NCBI RefSeq assembly: GCF_020832325.1 | Contig: NZ_JAFIEU010000044.1 | Coordinates: forward strand, 1-64,000 | DNA length: 64,000 bases | Direction of reading: 5' to 3' | Source: Lunatimonas sp. | GTDB lineage: Bacteria > Bacteroidota > Bacteroidia > Cytophagales > Cyclobacteriaceae | Shown: piece by piece, positions 9,293 through 18,651 of the stretch | Numbering within the stretch: the stretch's first letter is position 1 | Layout of the letters: every line of letters begins with the position of its first letter | Notes under the pieces: model-generated | The model's database searches: none | What the model was told of the DNA's origin: nothing | What the model saw: the letters and a program-made list of their open reading frames with translations, nothing else | Position numbers and translations under genes: made by a program

Positions 9293-9401
9293 CCTGTTTT
9301 GATCATCTTAAAAAAAAGCTGCTTTTTTTTCAGGTCATTTCGGGTGTTTCTGTCTTTTAAGGTTGAATAGACAAAAAAACAGGAAGTCGAGTCTGCCTAT
9401 A

Positions 9402-9627
9402 AGATACGTGCAGCCGAGACGCAAGCGACACACAGTTGAATGACGATGCTACACCCTATCCCGATGGATTGGGACAGGGATTCCAGTCAGATATACCGGG
9501 ACAAGTTGTGACCGCTGAAAAACAATTATAGACACATGAAATCGAGCACGACGCAAGCGACACACGGAGGAACGATTGTAATACGTGCGAGATTCCATCT
9601 GACCGTTAAAGAACAAATTATTAACAC
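9402..9627 (+). repeat. imperfect direct repeat in the fecR leader
   Basis: Two diverged copies lie head to tail between the sigma gene and fecR. Each begins with GACGCAAGCGACACAC (9419 and 9550) and ends with a copy of GACCG-(C/T)T(G/A)AA-AACAA-TTAT-ACACATGAAA (about 9510-9539 and 9600-9632). The second copy's ATG is the fecR start. The first copy's ATG (9536) opens a short frame only. The middle parts differ in length. This looks like a duplicated translation-initiation region. Confidence 0.7.
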
Positions 9628-10701
9628 ATGAAAAAGCGGCAGGACCACTTGGCATTTTTATTGGCGAGCTCCGAATTTGTTCGGTGGGTAAAGCATCCGG
9701 ACAGGCATTTGGATGATTTTTGGAATCAGTGGCTGGACCTGCATCCTGAGGCCTACCCGGATATGCTCAAAGCAAAGTCTATTTTACTGGGTATCAACTT
9801 GGAGCACATTCCTGAAACGAGCGATCGTAAAATCCGGATTTTGGGAGCAATCATCAAAGAGAACAGTTCTCAACTAACAGGAACGAGGCGTTCAAGACGA
9901 AATACAGTTTTTCATTGGTTTGCCTGGGAACAACTGGGGCAATGGAGCAAGGTAGCAGCAATCTTGACATTGGTATTTCTGGTTGCCGGCTTATACAGGA
10001 TGGGCGTAGCACCGGAGGTCGGTGAAGAGCTCGTTGCAGAAGCGGAAACGGTTTGGATTATTAAGCAAACCGCCCCTGGAGAGAAATTGAGCTTTACACT
10101 GGCAGATGGATCTACTATTTGGTTAAACTCTGCTACCGAATTCCGTTTTCCTGAACGCTTCGACAGCAGCAACCGGACCGTAGTGCTACGGGGTGAGGCT
10201 TTCTTTGACGTGGCACCAGATTCCCTGCGGCCCTTTTATGTAGAGACCGGAGATCTCAGAACCAAGGTGCTGGGTACTTCCTTTAACATTAACCTGATGC
10301 ACCCCGATCAACATAAGATCAGTTTGATTTCGGGAAAAATAGCGGTTGTAAATAAAATTACCGAAGAAGAAATATCCCTAGTTCCAGGGCAGCAGCTAAA
10401 CTATGCCACCAAGTCTGGGCGAACGGTACTCGGTAAATTTAACGCTGAGGAAGTGACCGGTTGGAAAGATGGTAAGCTAATTTTTAGGCAAACCTCCTTC
10501 TGGGAGGTGGTACGGACGCTGGAAAGTTGGTATGGTGTCCGTTTTAAGGTAGTTGGCTTACCAAAGGATGGCTGGAGACTTACAGGGGAATACCACAATC
10601 AAACCTTGGACATGGTCCTAGGCCGAATGGCCTATATCGAGGATTTTACCTATTCCATACATCAAAAAACAATAAACCTAACATTTAAAAACGATGAATA
10701 G
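9628..10701 (+). CDS. FecR-family anti-sigma factor
   Basis: A 357-residue inner-membrane regulator. The cytoplasmic N-terminus (about 1-105) is the sigma-binding part, starting with the conserved SSEFVRWV motif. One membrane helix follows (VAAILTLVFLVAGLYRMGV, about 110-128). Then comes the periplasmic FecR domain with LADGSTIWLNSATEFRFPE and RGEAFFDVA-TKVLGTSFNIN. A C-terminal DUF4974 domain (FRQTSFWEVVRTLESWYGV) receives the signal from the STN domain of SusC. It probably controls the sigma factor encoded just upstream and activates the SusC/D-sulfatase genes downstream. The start is the ATG at the end of the second leader repeat. Confidence 0.93.
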   Translation: MKKRQDHLAFLLASSEFVRWVKHPDRHLDDFWNQWLDLHPEAYPDMLKAKSILLGINLEHIPETSDRKIRILGAIIKENSSQLTGTRRSRRNTVFHWFAWEQLGQWSKVAAILTLVFLVAGLYRMGVAPEVGEELVAEAETVWIIKQTAPGEKLSFTLADGSTIWLNSATEFRFPERFDSSNRTVVLRGEAFFDVAPDSLRPFYVETGDLRTKVLGTSFNINLMHPDQHKISLISGKIAVVNKITEEEISLVPGQQLNYATKSGRTVLGKFNAEEVTGWKDGKLIFRQTSFWEVVRTLESWYGVRFKVVGLPKDGWRLTGEYHNQTLDMVLGRMAYIEDFTYSIHQKTINLTFKNDE

Positions 10702-10732
10702 CTCATAGAAAAAACAACCAAAAAAAGGTGGT

Positions 10733-10769
10733 CCAGGGTGTGATACATTGGGGAATGAGAACACCCTGA
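10733..10769 (+). promoter_or_regulatory. hairpin between fecR and susC
   Basis: CAGGGTGT pairs perfectly with ACACCCTG across a loop of about 19 bases, with no T-run. It may be an RNA processing or stability element separating the regulator genes from the highly expressed susC. The function is inferred. Confidence 0.5.
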
Positions 10770-10808
10770 ACCCAGCTTATTATGTAAAACAATAAACCAG
10801 TTAAAGTT

Positions 10809-13800
10809 ATGTATTTAAAATTACAAAAGACAATATATATGTTGTCCAGGTTTTTCCTATCCGGGTTTTTGCTACAGCTCTTTATTCTCAATGTGGTGTT
10901 GGCAGTAAACGTAAATGCCCAATTTGAGCGAATTGACGAGGTAAAGGTGACACTAAGCCAAACGGACCTTTCACTCAGACAGTTCTTTCGAGCAGTGGAA
11001 TCCAAGTCAGGATTCAAGTTTTCCTACGACAATCGGCAGATAGATCTGTCCGTACAGGTACGAATTACTGCTACCGAGGGTACCATCGAGGAAATGCTGA
11101 AGGAAGTCGCTTCACAGGCATCCTTAGGGTTTCGCCAGGTAAACGATCAAATCGATGTTCGCAAGGTCAATACACCGGTTGTAGAGCAGGTAACCTTGGA
11201 AGATGTGACGATCCGCGGGATAGTACGGGACGAAAACGGTGATCCGCTTCCCGGTGCGACCATTTCGGTTCAGGGTTCTACCATTGGAACCGTAACCGAC
11301 TTGGATGGATCCTATTCTATTACAGTACCTGACAATGCGGTGTTGGTGTTTTCGTACATCGGCTACGAAAGTACCCGTATTGAGATCGGAAACCGCACAG
11401 AGATAGACGTAACTATGCGGATGGACGCGTCATCGTTGGAAGAAGTGGTGGTGATAGGGTATGGTACAACGAAGCGAAGTGATCTAACCGGGGCAGTATC
11501 TTCGGTCAAATCCGAGCAATTGACGGCCTATCCGGCTATTGATGCGGTGCAGGCACTTCAGGGACGTGCTGCTGGTGTGCAGATTCAAGCTACGAACGGC
11601 GCTCCCGGTGCTGCAATGAAAGTACGGGTGAGAGGCGGTACCTCTATCAATGCCAGCAGTGATCCCATTTTTGTAGTAGATGGGTTCATTGGTGCTGCAA
11701 TGCCTCCTCCAGAGGATATTCAGTCTGTGGAGGTGCTAAAAGATGCCTCAGCTACCGCCATCTACGGGTCTCGCGGTGCAAACGGTGTGATCATGATCAC
11801 TACCAAACGAGGATCAAAAGGGAAGCCTAGAATTGAGTTTAATTCATCCTATTCCATGCAAAATGAAATCAACCGCTTGGATTTATTGGATGCCGATCAA
11901 TTTATTGACTATATCCAAGAGGCGCGACCAAATATCCAGTCGGCCGGTGGAAATACCGACTGGCAGGATCAGATCTTCCGTACGGGAGGAATTCAAAACT
12001 ACCAACTTTCTGTTTCTGGAGGCAACGATGGTGTGAATTATTATGTTTCAGGTGCCTACTTTGACCAAAAAGGGGTAATCATTAATTCCAATTTCAACCG
12101 TTTTTCTATCACCAGCAATCTGGATATTCAAGCCACCGAGAAGCTGAAGATCGGATTAAACATCTTCGCTCAGCGAAGTGAAAGTGACGGCGTACGTACC
12201 CAAGAGGGGTCGGGGGGATTGACACCTGGAGTAGTAGCTTCGGCGTTTAAATTTGAACCAGATCAGCCAATACGCAGACCGGATGGTACGTTTACCGTAG
12301 CCAGGCTAAACGACCCGCACGACAACCCCTATGCGGTTGCTACCTCACTGGTAAACCAAAATGTAAATGACCGTTTTCAAGGTAACTTCTTTGCCGAGTA
12401 CGACATCGCTGAAAACTTGAAATTCAGAACCACTTTTGGAGCAACTACGAATTCTGGCAGGAATGGACTTCATTCACCAACCACGGTGACAGAAGGCAGA
12501 AATGTAGGCGGCGATGCGAGTATCAATGCATCGAGAAGTACCCTGTTGCTGAATGAAAACTACCTGACCTACACGAAGACACTCGGCGAAACCCACAACT
12601 TGTCCTTTATGGGAGGATATTCCTATCAGTCGTCTGAAAATGAAAGTTGGGGTGCCCGAGGGCAGAATTTCATCACGGACGCCTTTTCCTACTGGAATCT
12701 GGGGTCAGCGGCGGTATGGCAAACCCCCAATTCAAACCTCAGCGACTGGAGAATATCTTCATTCTATGGTAGGGCCAATTATTCCATTAGCGACAAGTAT
12801 CTGTTTACGTTTAACGCACGATACGACGGTTCGTCCACCTTTAGCCGGAACAATAAATGGGCGTTTTTCCCCTCCGGTGCAGTGGCATGGAATATGAAGA
12901 ACGAGCGATTCTTGGAGACCTCTGATTTGGTAAGCTTCTGGAAGTGGAGAGGAAGCTATGGCATCACCGGTAATCAAGCCATCTCACCGTTCCAGACATT
13001 GGCGAGGTTCTCTCCCGTATTTACCATATTGAACAATGTGCCCGTTAACGCAGTAAGACCCACGACCGTTGCAAACAACAACCTTACCTGGGAAACCACC
13101 GCACAGTTGAATATCGGTACGGACATTGGTCTATGGGATGACCGGGTGACTCTTTCGGCGGAGTATTACCGCATGGTTACCTCTGACTTGTTGTTCTCTG
13201 TTCCGCTTCCGAGGTATTCAGGGTACACCACCCAGCTTCAAAACATCGGCAAGGTAGAAAACAAGGGATTGGAAATGACGTTGACTACCCGAAATTTGGT
13301 GGGGCCGTTTCAATGGAATATGGACTTAAACGTATCCAGAAATGTCAATAAAGTACTGACCTTACCGGAGGGTACCGATATTCGATATGGATCGGGACCT
13401 GGCCACATGGTAGGACTGGGTGACACCCAAGTACTACGCGAGGGGTATCCTGTAGGAAGTTTTTATGGATGGATCTATGAGGGAGTATACCAGCAAGGAG
13501 ACGACTTTATCCCAGGCGGCGGATTTGAGCAGGTTCTTGGTGGAGAGAAGTTTCGGGATATCAATGGCGATGGGGTATTGAATGCGTCTGATAGAGATAT
13601 CATTGGTAATCCCCACCCGGATTTTATTTGGGGCTGGAATAATGACTTCCGTTGGAAAAACTTCGACTTGAACATTTTCTTTCAAGGCTCCTATGGAAAC
13701 GACATCCTCAGCTACACCCTGATGGAATTGGACTTACTGTCTGGCATCAACAATGCCACCACGGCGGCACTGAACCGATGGACGCCCACCAATACCAATA

Positions 13801-14120
13801 CAGATGTGCCTAGGGCGGCGCTTGGAAGAACCCGCAGAGTATCTACCCGATGGATCTACGACGGTACCTTCACCCGACTGAAGAACCTTTCACTCGGATA
13901 TAACTTCCCACAGTCGATCACCAGTAGGCTAAAAGTAAGTAAGTTGAGGGTGTACGCCAGCGCCCAGAATATATTGACCTTCACCTCTTACCGAGGGTAT
14001 GATCCGGAGGTAAATTACCAGTCTGGAGGAGCTACGAATGGCAACCGTAATCTTGGATTGGACTACGGAAGCTATCCAAATGCGAAAAATTACACGTTTG
14101 GTCTGAATGTAGGCTTTTAA
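10809..14120 (+). CDS. SusC/RagA-family TonB-dependent outer-membrane transporter with STN domain
   Basis: A 1103-residue outer-membrane transporter. After the signal peptide (about 1-38, ending NVNAQ) comes an STN domain (about 45-118), which marks SusC proteins that signal to FecR. It is followed by a carboxypeptidase-D-like CarboxypepD_reg domain (GIVRDENGDPLPGATISVQG). The plug domain has EEVVVIGYGTTKRSDLTGAV, IFVVDGFIGA and SATAIYGSRGANGVIMITTK. The rest is a 22-strand beta-barrel ending in a C-terminal aromatic residue (NVGF). It imports oligosaccharides together with the SusD lipoprotein encoded 24 bases downstream. Sulfatase genes in the same direction suggest a sulfated glycan substrate. 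Confidence 0.95.
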   Translation: MYLKLQKTIYMLSRFFLSGFLLQLFILNVVLAVNVNAQFERIDEVKVTLSQTDLSLRQFFRAVESKSGFKFSYDNRQIDLSVQVRITATEGTIEEMLKEVASQASLGFRQVNDQIDVRKVNTPVVEQVTLEDVTIRGIVRDENGDPLPGATISVQGSTIGTVTDLDGSYSITVPDNAVLVFSYIGYESTRIEIGNRTEIDVTMRMDASSLEEVVVIGYGTTKRSDLTGAVSSVKSEQLTAYPAIDAVQALQGRAAGVQIQATNGAPGAAMKVRVRGGTSINASSDPIFVVDGFIGAAMPPPEDIQSVEVLKDASATAIYGSRGANGVIMITTKRGSKGKPRIEFNSSYSMQNEINRLDLLDADQFIDYIQEARPNIQSAGGNTDWQDQIFRTGGIQNYQLSVSGGNDGVNYYVSGAYFDQKGVIINSNFNRFSITSNLDIQATEKLKIGLNIFAQRSESDGVRTQEGSGGLTPGVVASAFKFEPDQPIRRPDGTFTVARLNDPHDNPYAVATSLVNQNVNDRFQGNFFAEYDIAENLKFRTTFGATTNSGRNGLHSPTTVTEGRNVGGDASINASRSTLLLNENYLTYTKTLGETHNLSFMGGYSYQSSENESWGARGQNFITDAFSYWNLGSAAVWQTPNSNLSDWRISSFYGRANYSISDKYLFTFNARYDGSSTFSRNNKWAFFPSGAVAWNMKNERFLETSDLVSFWKWRGSYGITGNQAISPFQTLARFSPVFTILNNVPVNAVRPTTVANNNLTWETTAQLNIGTDIGLWDDRVTLSAEYYRMVTSDLLFSVPLPRYSGYTTQLQNIGKVENKGLEMTLTTRNLVGPFQWNMDLNVSRNVNKVLTLPEGTDIRYGSGPGHMVGLGDTQVLREGYPVGSFYGWIYEGVYQQGDDFIPGGGFEQVLGGEKFRDINGDGVLNASDRDIIGNPHPDFIWGWNNDFRWKNFDLNIFFQGSYGNDILSYTLMELDLLSGINNATTAALNRWTPTNTNTDVPRAALGRTRRVSTRWIYDGTFTRLKNLSLGYNFPQSITSRLKVSKLRVYASAQNILTFTSYRGYDPEVNYQSGGATNGNRNLGLDYGSYPNAKNYTFGLNVGF

Positions 14121-14144
14121 TTCCCACTTTAAAGCTAGAAACAC

Positions 14145-15659
14145 ATGAACAATACAATCATAAAATCACTTGCCCTGGTACTGACAGCGGCATGTATAGG
14201 ATGTACCGATTTGGAGGAACGGCCTGTGGGGTTATTGGCTCCCGAAAGCCTCTTTAACACCTCACGGGATGTGGAAATTGCCATTTTTGGTGCCTATGGA
14301 TGGATTGCATCCGAGCGCCTGTATGGAAGGCAGTTTGTTACAGCGATCATGCTTCGCAGTGACATGGTAGATATTGGAGATAGAGGAACCCCGGCTGAGA
14401 GGCAGCAGGTGAATGACTTCAATATGGATGATAACAACGGCATGGTCAATCAGTTTTGGCCTTATTGGTATCAGGTTATCAGTGCGGCCAATGCGGGAAT
14501 CGCGGGCGCAGAAATAGTGGACATGGATGCGGATATGAAAAACCGCTTGGTGGCTGAGGCTCGCTTTATCCGGGGATTCAGCTATTTTCACCTAGTCAGG
14601 AATTTTGGAGACATTCCCTATATCGACTATTTTATCGATGACCCACAATCTGTAAAGGATATTTCAAAGACACCGACAGCACAGGTTTATGCGGGTATTT
14701 TGGCGGACTTGGAATTTGCCAAGCAATACCTGCCCGATCAGCAACCGAATAATATCCGTTCTAGACCCACAAAAGGCACGGCAGCGTCGTACTTGGCCAC
14801 AGTGCACCTAACCCTGCAGGATTATGCAAAAGCCCACGAGGAGGCTAAATGGGTTATTGACAACCGGGGCCGATTTGGTTACGAGCTGGAAAATGATTTC
14901 CAGGATCTATTCAGGGCTGAACTTGCGAATAATATGCGGGAGCACATCTTTGCGGTGGAGTTTCTGGGGCAGCAATCCGGTGGCGGCGGCGCCAACGATG
15001 ACTTAATGGCAGCCATGACTGGCATACGCGGAGCTGATGAGCTTGGTTGGAGTGTATGTGTGCCGTCTATGAACGTGTTCAACACCTGGGATGATCGAGA
15101 TTACCGCAAAGCGGTTAGCTTCGCCCATGAGGCCCCTGTTGGGGGGGTGATGGCGCCTTATACCCAATTTCAGAATACTCAGCGGCCTCACATCGCCAAG
15201 TACAGACGTTATCCCGGTAACAGCAATGCGGAGGGTAGATATTCAGATCACAATTATGCGGCTATGCGATTTGCGGAAGTTCTCTTGACAGCTGCAGAAG
15301 CGGCGGCAGAAGTGAACAATGGGCCTACGGCTGAAGCCATCGGATACGTGAATGAGGTGAGAGCACGGGCCAGAAATGCTGCGGGCGTTCAGGGAACGTT
15401 TCCCGAAGATGTGCCTACCGGACTAAGCAAGGAGGATTTTATCAACTTGGTGTTGGATGAACGTAGACTTGAACTCGCCTTTGAATACAAGAGGTGGTAT
15501 GATATTCAGCGTAGAAATCTAGGTGACGTAGTATTCAAGGGTGCGAATTCCTTGGAACCCCATGCAAACTTCGATGCAAACAGGGATTACCTCATGCCGT
15601 TGCCTCGCATAGAATTGGACGTAAACCCCAATTTGCTGCCGCAAAATCCGGGGTACTAA
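14145..15659 (+). CDS. SusD/RagB-family glycan-binding lipoprotein
   Basis: A 504-residue surface lipoprotein with lipobox ACIGC followed by acidic residues (TDLEERP), a typical surface-export signal in Bacteroidota. The SusD architecture is complete: an N-terminal SusD_3-like half with the TPR-forming KNRLVAEARFIRGFSYFHLVRNFGDIPY signature split over about residues 140-175, and a C-terminal RagB half with RFAEVLLTAAEAAAE and LDERRLELAFEYKRWYDI. It forms the lid of the SusC transporter encoded just upstream. The ligand cannot be read from the sequence. A strong terminator follows. Confidence 0.95.
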   Translation: MNNTIIKSLALVLTAACIGCTDLEERPVGLLAPESLFNTSRDVEIAIFGAYGWIASERLYGRQFVTAIMLRSDMVDIGDRGTPAERQQVNDFNMDDNNGMVNQFWPYWYQVISAANAGIAGAEIVDMDADMKNRLVAEARFIRGFSYFHLVRNFGDIPYIDYFIDDPQSVKDISKTPTAQVYAGILADLEFAKQYLPDQQPNNIRSRPTKGTAASYLATVHLTLQDYAKAHEEAKWVIDNRGRFGYELENDFQDLFRAELANNMREHIFAVEFLGQQSGGGGANDDLMAAMTGIRGADELGWSVCVPSMNVFNTWDDRDYRKAVSFAHEAPVGGVMAPYTQFQNTQRPHIAKYRRYPGNSNAEGRYSDHNYAAMRFAEVLLTAAEAAAEVNNGPTAEAIGYVNEVRARARNAAGVQGTFPEDVPTGLSKEDFINLVLDERRLELAFEYKRWYDIQRRNLGDVVFKGANSLEPHANFDANRDYLMPLPRIELDVNPNLLPQNPGY

Positions 15660-15703
15660 GGAATCTAGTATTTCTTTTTGAGGGATGTATAGTGGATGAA
15701 TGT

Positions 15704-15737
15704 GGAAGACCAGTGTGGCTGGTCTTCCTTTTTTTTT
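15704..15737 (+). terminator. rho-independent terminator after susD
   Basis: GGAAGACCAG-TGTGG-CTGGTCTTCC forms a perfect 10-bp stem followed by nine T residues. It separates the SusC/D part of the locus from the sulfatase cassette, so the cassette may need its own promoter or depend on read-through. Confidence 0.9.
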
Positions 15738-15778
15738 AAATTGACTGCGTTTTAGACAGCAATAGGGGCACCAAAGCT

Positions 15779-15800
15779 GGAGGGACGTCTGTCGTCCCTC
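15779..15800 (+). promoter_or_regulatory. second hairpin before the FGE gene
   Basis: GAGGGACG-TCTGT-CGTCCCTC is a perfect 8-bp stem-loop with only a short T-run. It lies between the susD terminator and the FGE gene. It could be a weak second terminator or a leader structure. Confidence 0.5.
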
Positions 15801-15891
15801 TTTCCCTTGCACCACAGGTCAAAAAAACAGTGATTCCATAGACTAATTTGGAGGAGTTAGTTAAATTGGAAACCGAAACCTAAAAATATAC

Positions 15892-17025
15892 ATGCGAATG
15901 ACCGTTAACAAAGGTTTCCTGTGCTGCCTTGCCTGTTGGGTATGGGTAGCATGTGGAAGCGAGAAAAGTGAATCGAGTGAAGTGCTAGGCGAGGATCTCA
16001 CCTCCTGCCATGACAATATACCGGACCGATTTTCTGCAACCCAGTCCCAATCGGCTTCAGACGCCGATATAGCTCCTGCTAAGGAGCTCAGCCACGAAGG
16101 GATGATTTGGATAGAGGGAGGAGAATACCTGATGGGTGCCCACGATGGACGGGGCAGGAAAGACGAGCTGCCCGCCCACAAGGTGAAAGTAGACGGATTT
16201 TGGATGGATGTGACCGAAGTGACCAATCGACAGTTTGCCGAGTTTGTCACTGCTACCGGATATGTTACCATTGCAGAGCAAAAGCCTGACTGGGAAGAAA
16301 TCAAAAAGCAACTCCCTCCGGGTACCCCCAAACCACCCGAAGAGGTATTGGTGGCCGCGTCCTTGACGTTTAACCCTCCCAACCAACGGGTATCTATGAA
16401 TAATGCTGCCCAATGGTGGGCATGGACGGAGGGCGCCAATTGGAGACATCCCCAAGGCCCAGGCAGTACTATTGTCGGTAAGGAAGATTATCCAGTGGTC
16501 CACATTGCTTGGGATGACGCCGTGGCCTACGCCAAATGGGCAGGAAAGCGACTGCCGACAGAAGCAGAATGGGAATTTGCTGCGAGAGGGGGGTTGAAAA
16601 ACGAGTCGTTCCCTTGGGGTGGAGCTCCGGTTGAAAGTGAGGGATTTCGCGCCAATATCTGGCAGGGTGAATTTCCCCTTAAGGATACAGGAGACGACGG
16701 GTTTCTAGGTCTAGCGCCAGTGAAATCCTTTGAACCCAATCCCTATGGATTGTACGATATGGCGGGCAATGTGTGGGAATGGACGGCCGATTGGTATCAC
16801 GAAAACTACTATGCCAGTATACAGGATCCCTTGACAATAAACCCGCAGGGACCAAAAAGCAGCTTTGATCCGATGGAACCTACCGTGCCCAAGCGGGTAG
16901 TTAAGGGTGGCTCCTTTCTGTGTAATGTTTCCTATTGCGAGGGGTATAGGGTGAGTGCTAAGATGAAATCCTCTCCCGATACCGGCCTGGAGCATACGGG
17001 ATTTCGTTGCGTTTCCAGCAATTGA
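15892..17025 (+). CDS. formylglycine-generating enzyme (sulfatase-modifying), lipoprotein
   Basis: A 377-residue exported protein (lipobox-like VWVAC, Cys21) with a full FGE-sulfatase domain. It follows human SUMF1 closely: [62 protein letters not shown] and the C-terminal core [19 protein letters not shown]. Cys344 and Cys349 match the two copper-binding active-site cysteines of true FGE, so it should oxidise the sulfatase Cys to formylglycine using O2. Many FGE-fold proteins lack this pair; this one does not. It lies directly before two sulfatases with CxPSR motifs, its probable substrates. The lipoprotein signal puts it in the periplasm or outer membrane, where sulfatases arrive unfolded. 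Confidence 0.92.
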   Translation: MRMTVNKGFLCCLACWVWVACGSEKSESSEVLGEDLTSCHDNIPDRFSATQSQSASDADIAPAKELSHEGMIWIEGGEYLMGAHDGRGRKDELPAHKVKVDGFWMDVTEVTNRQFAEFVTATGYVTIAEQKPDWEEIKKQLPPGTPKPPEEVLVAASLTFNPPNQRVSMNNAAQWWAWTEGANWRHPQGPGSTIVGKEDYPVVHIAWDDAVAYAKWAGKRLPTEAEWEFAARGGLKNESFPWGGAPVESEGFRANIWQGEFPLKDTGDDGFLGLAPVKSFEPNPYGLYDMAGNVWEWTADWYHENYYASIQDPLTINPQGPKSSFDPMEPTVPKRVVKGGSFLCNVSYCEGYRVSAKMKSSPDTGLEHTGFRCVSSN

Positions 17026-17054
17026 TTTATTGGTACACCCAAGAAAACCACAAC

Positions 17055-18650
17055 GTGAAAAACAAGAGACTGCATTCCATAGTTCTAGCCGGAATCGCTG
17101 CCATTTTGCTGATGTCTTGTACCGATCGGCAAGAAGTGGACGAGGATTTGGTGCCAAATTTTCTATTTGCAATCGCAGATGACGCCTCTTTCCCTCACAT
17201 GGGCGCCTACGGAACGGAGTGGGTGATAACGCCTGCGTTTGATCGAGTGGCTAAAGATGGGATTTTATTTACTAGGGCTTATACACCGAATGCAAAATGC
17301 GCTCCCTCTCGGTCGGCTATTCTTACCGGTAGGAATTCTTGGCAGTTAGAGGAAGCCGCTAACCACGTGCCTTTCTTTCCAGACAAATTCGGCTCATTTA
17401 TCGAAGTACTTGGTGACCAAGGATACCATACGGGATTTACCGGAAAGGGGTGGGCACCCGGCAATCCGGGTACCCGGGACGGCAACCCTCGTCTACTGAC
17501 TGGCAAAGGCTATCAGGCCAAGACCCTGGAGCCACCCACTTCGTTTATCAGTAAAAATGATTACACAGCTAATTTTGAGGATTTTTTAAATGACAGAGAG
17601 CCTGACAAGCCGTTTTTCTTTTGGTACGGATCCACGGAACCCCACAGGGCCTATGAGTTTCAATCGGGTGTAAACAAGGGGGGAAAGGAGCTTACAGACT
17701 TGGAAAGGGTACCGGCATTTTGGCCGGATAGTGATACTGTTCGGCATGATATGCTCGATTACGCATTTGAAATAGAGTATTTTGACCAGCATTTGGGTCG
17801 AATGATCGCCTTATTGGAGGAAAAAGGTGAGCTTGACCGCACCGTCATCATCATCACCTCAGACAACGGCATGCCTTTTCCCAGAGTAAAGGGTAATCCG
17901 TACGAATGGTCCCATCACATGCCCTTGGCGATCATGTGGCCAAAAGGCTTAAAGAACCCCGGCCGGGTAGTCGATGATTTTATCAGCTTTATTGATTTCG
18001 CTCCAACAATCCTAGAATTGGCCGGAGTGGAACCAACAGAAGGCATGGCGCCCATTACCGGAAAAAGTTTTTCAGACATTCTTTTTTCAGATAAGGCGGG
18101 ATTGGTTTCAAAAAACCGCGACAGGGTAGTCATTGGTCAGGAGCGCCACGATGTAGGAAGACCCCACGATCAGGGCTATCCCGTACGGGGCATTGTGACC
18201 GAACAATACCTGTACCTACACAACTTCGAAACCGAACGCTGGCCGGCAGGAAATCCAGAAACTGGCTATTTGAATACCGACGGGAGCCCCACCAAAACCG
18301 TGATCTTGCAGCGTATGCGGACCGATAGAGATCAGGAGTATTGGTACCAGTCCTTTGGAAAGCGCCCTCAAGAGGAGTTATACCTCAGGTCTGTCGATCC
18401 AGAATGTATGAACAATATTGCCGAACATCCCGAGTATCAGTCAGTGAAAGAAAATTTAAAAACGCAGTTGTTTGACCAATTGGGGGCCGAAGGTGATCCC
18501 AGAATGTTTGGGAAGGGGCACGTTTTTGATGCATACCCGTACGCAGAACCTGCTACTGCCAACTTTTTCGAAAGGTTTCAGCAGGGGGAAAAGCTGCGAG
18601 CACCCTGGGTGAATGAGTCTGATTTTGAACCAGTACCTATCGATTACTGA
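17055..18650 (+). CDS. type I sulfatase lipoprotein
   Basis: A 531-residue S1-family sulfatase. The GTG at 17055 is preferred because it opens a lipoprotein signal ending LLMSC (Cys22), followed by acidic residues. An upstream ATG at 17007 would overlap the FGE gene and add 16 residues before the signal. The metal-binding pair is Asp42-Asp43 (AIADD). The modification motif is CAPSR at 82-86, whose Cys becomes formylglycine. TSDNG (about residue 273) and a C-terminal sub-domain complete the fold. It removes sulfate from a glycan; position and sugar cannot be deduced. It shares an operon with the FGE and a second sulfatase gene starting 1 base after its stop. Confidence 0.92.
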   Translation: MKNKRLHSIVLAGIAAILLMSCTDRQEVDEDLVPNFLFAIADDASFPHMGAYGTEWVITPAFDRVAKDGILFTRAYTPNAKCAPSRSAILTGRNSWQLEEAANHVPFFPDKFGSFIEVLGDQGYHTGFTGKGWAPGNPGTRDGNPRLLTGKGYQAKTLEPPTSFISKNDYTANFEDFLNDREPDKPFFFWYGSTEPHRAYEFQSGVNKGGKELTDLERVPAFWPDSDTVRHDMLDYAFEIEYFDQHLGRMIALLEEKGELDRTVIIITSDNGMPFPRVKGNPYEWSHHMPLAIMWPKGLKNPGRVVDDFISFIDFAPTILELAGVEPTEGMAPITGKSFSDILFSDKAGLVSKNRDRVVIGQERHDVGRPHDQGYPVRGIVTEQYLYLHNFETERWPAGNPETGYLNTDGSPTKTVILQRMRTDRDQEYWYQSFGKRPQEELYLRSVDPECMNNIAEHPEYQSVKENLKTQLFDQLGAEGDPRMFGKGHVFDAYPYAEPATANFFERFQQGEKLRAPWVNESDFEPVPIDY

Positions 18651-18651
18651 C

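Noticed and set aside
9311-9332. Possible terminator after the sigma gene (A-run, GCTGC, T-run)
   Set aside because: The stem would be only A-T pairs with a five-base loop; too weak to call, and read-through to fecR is expected.
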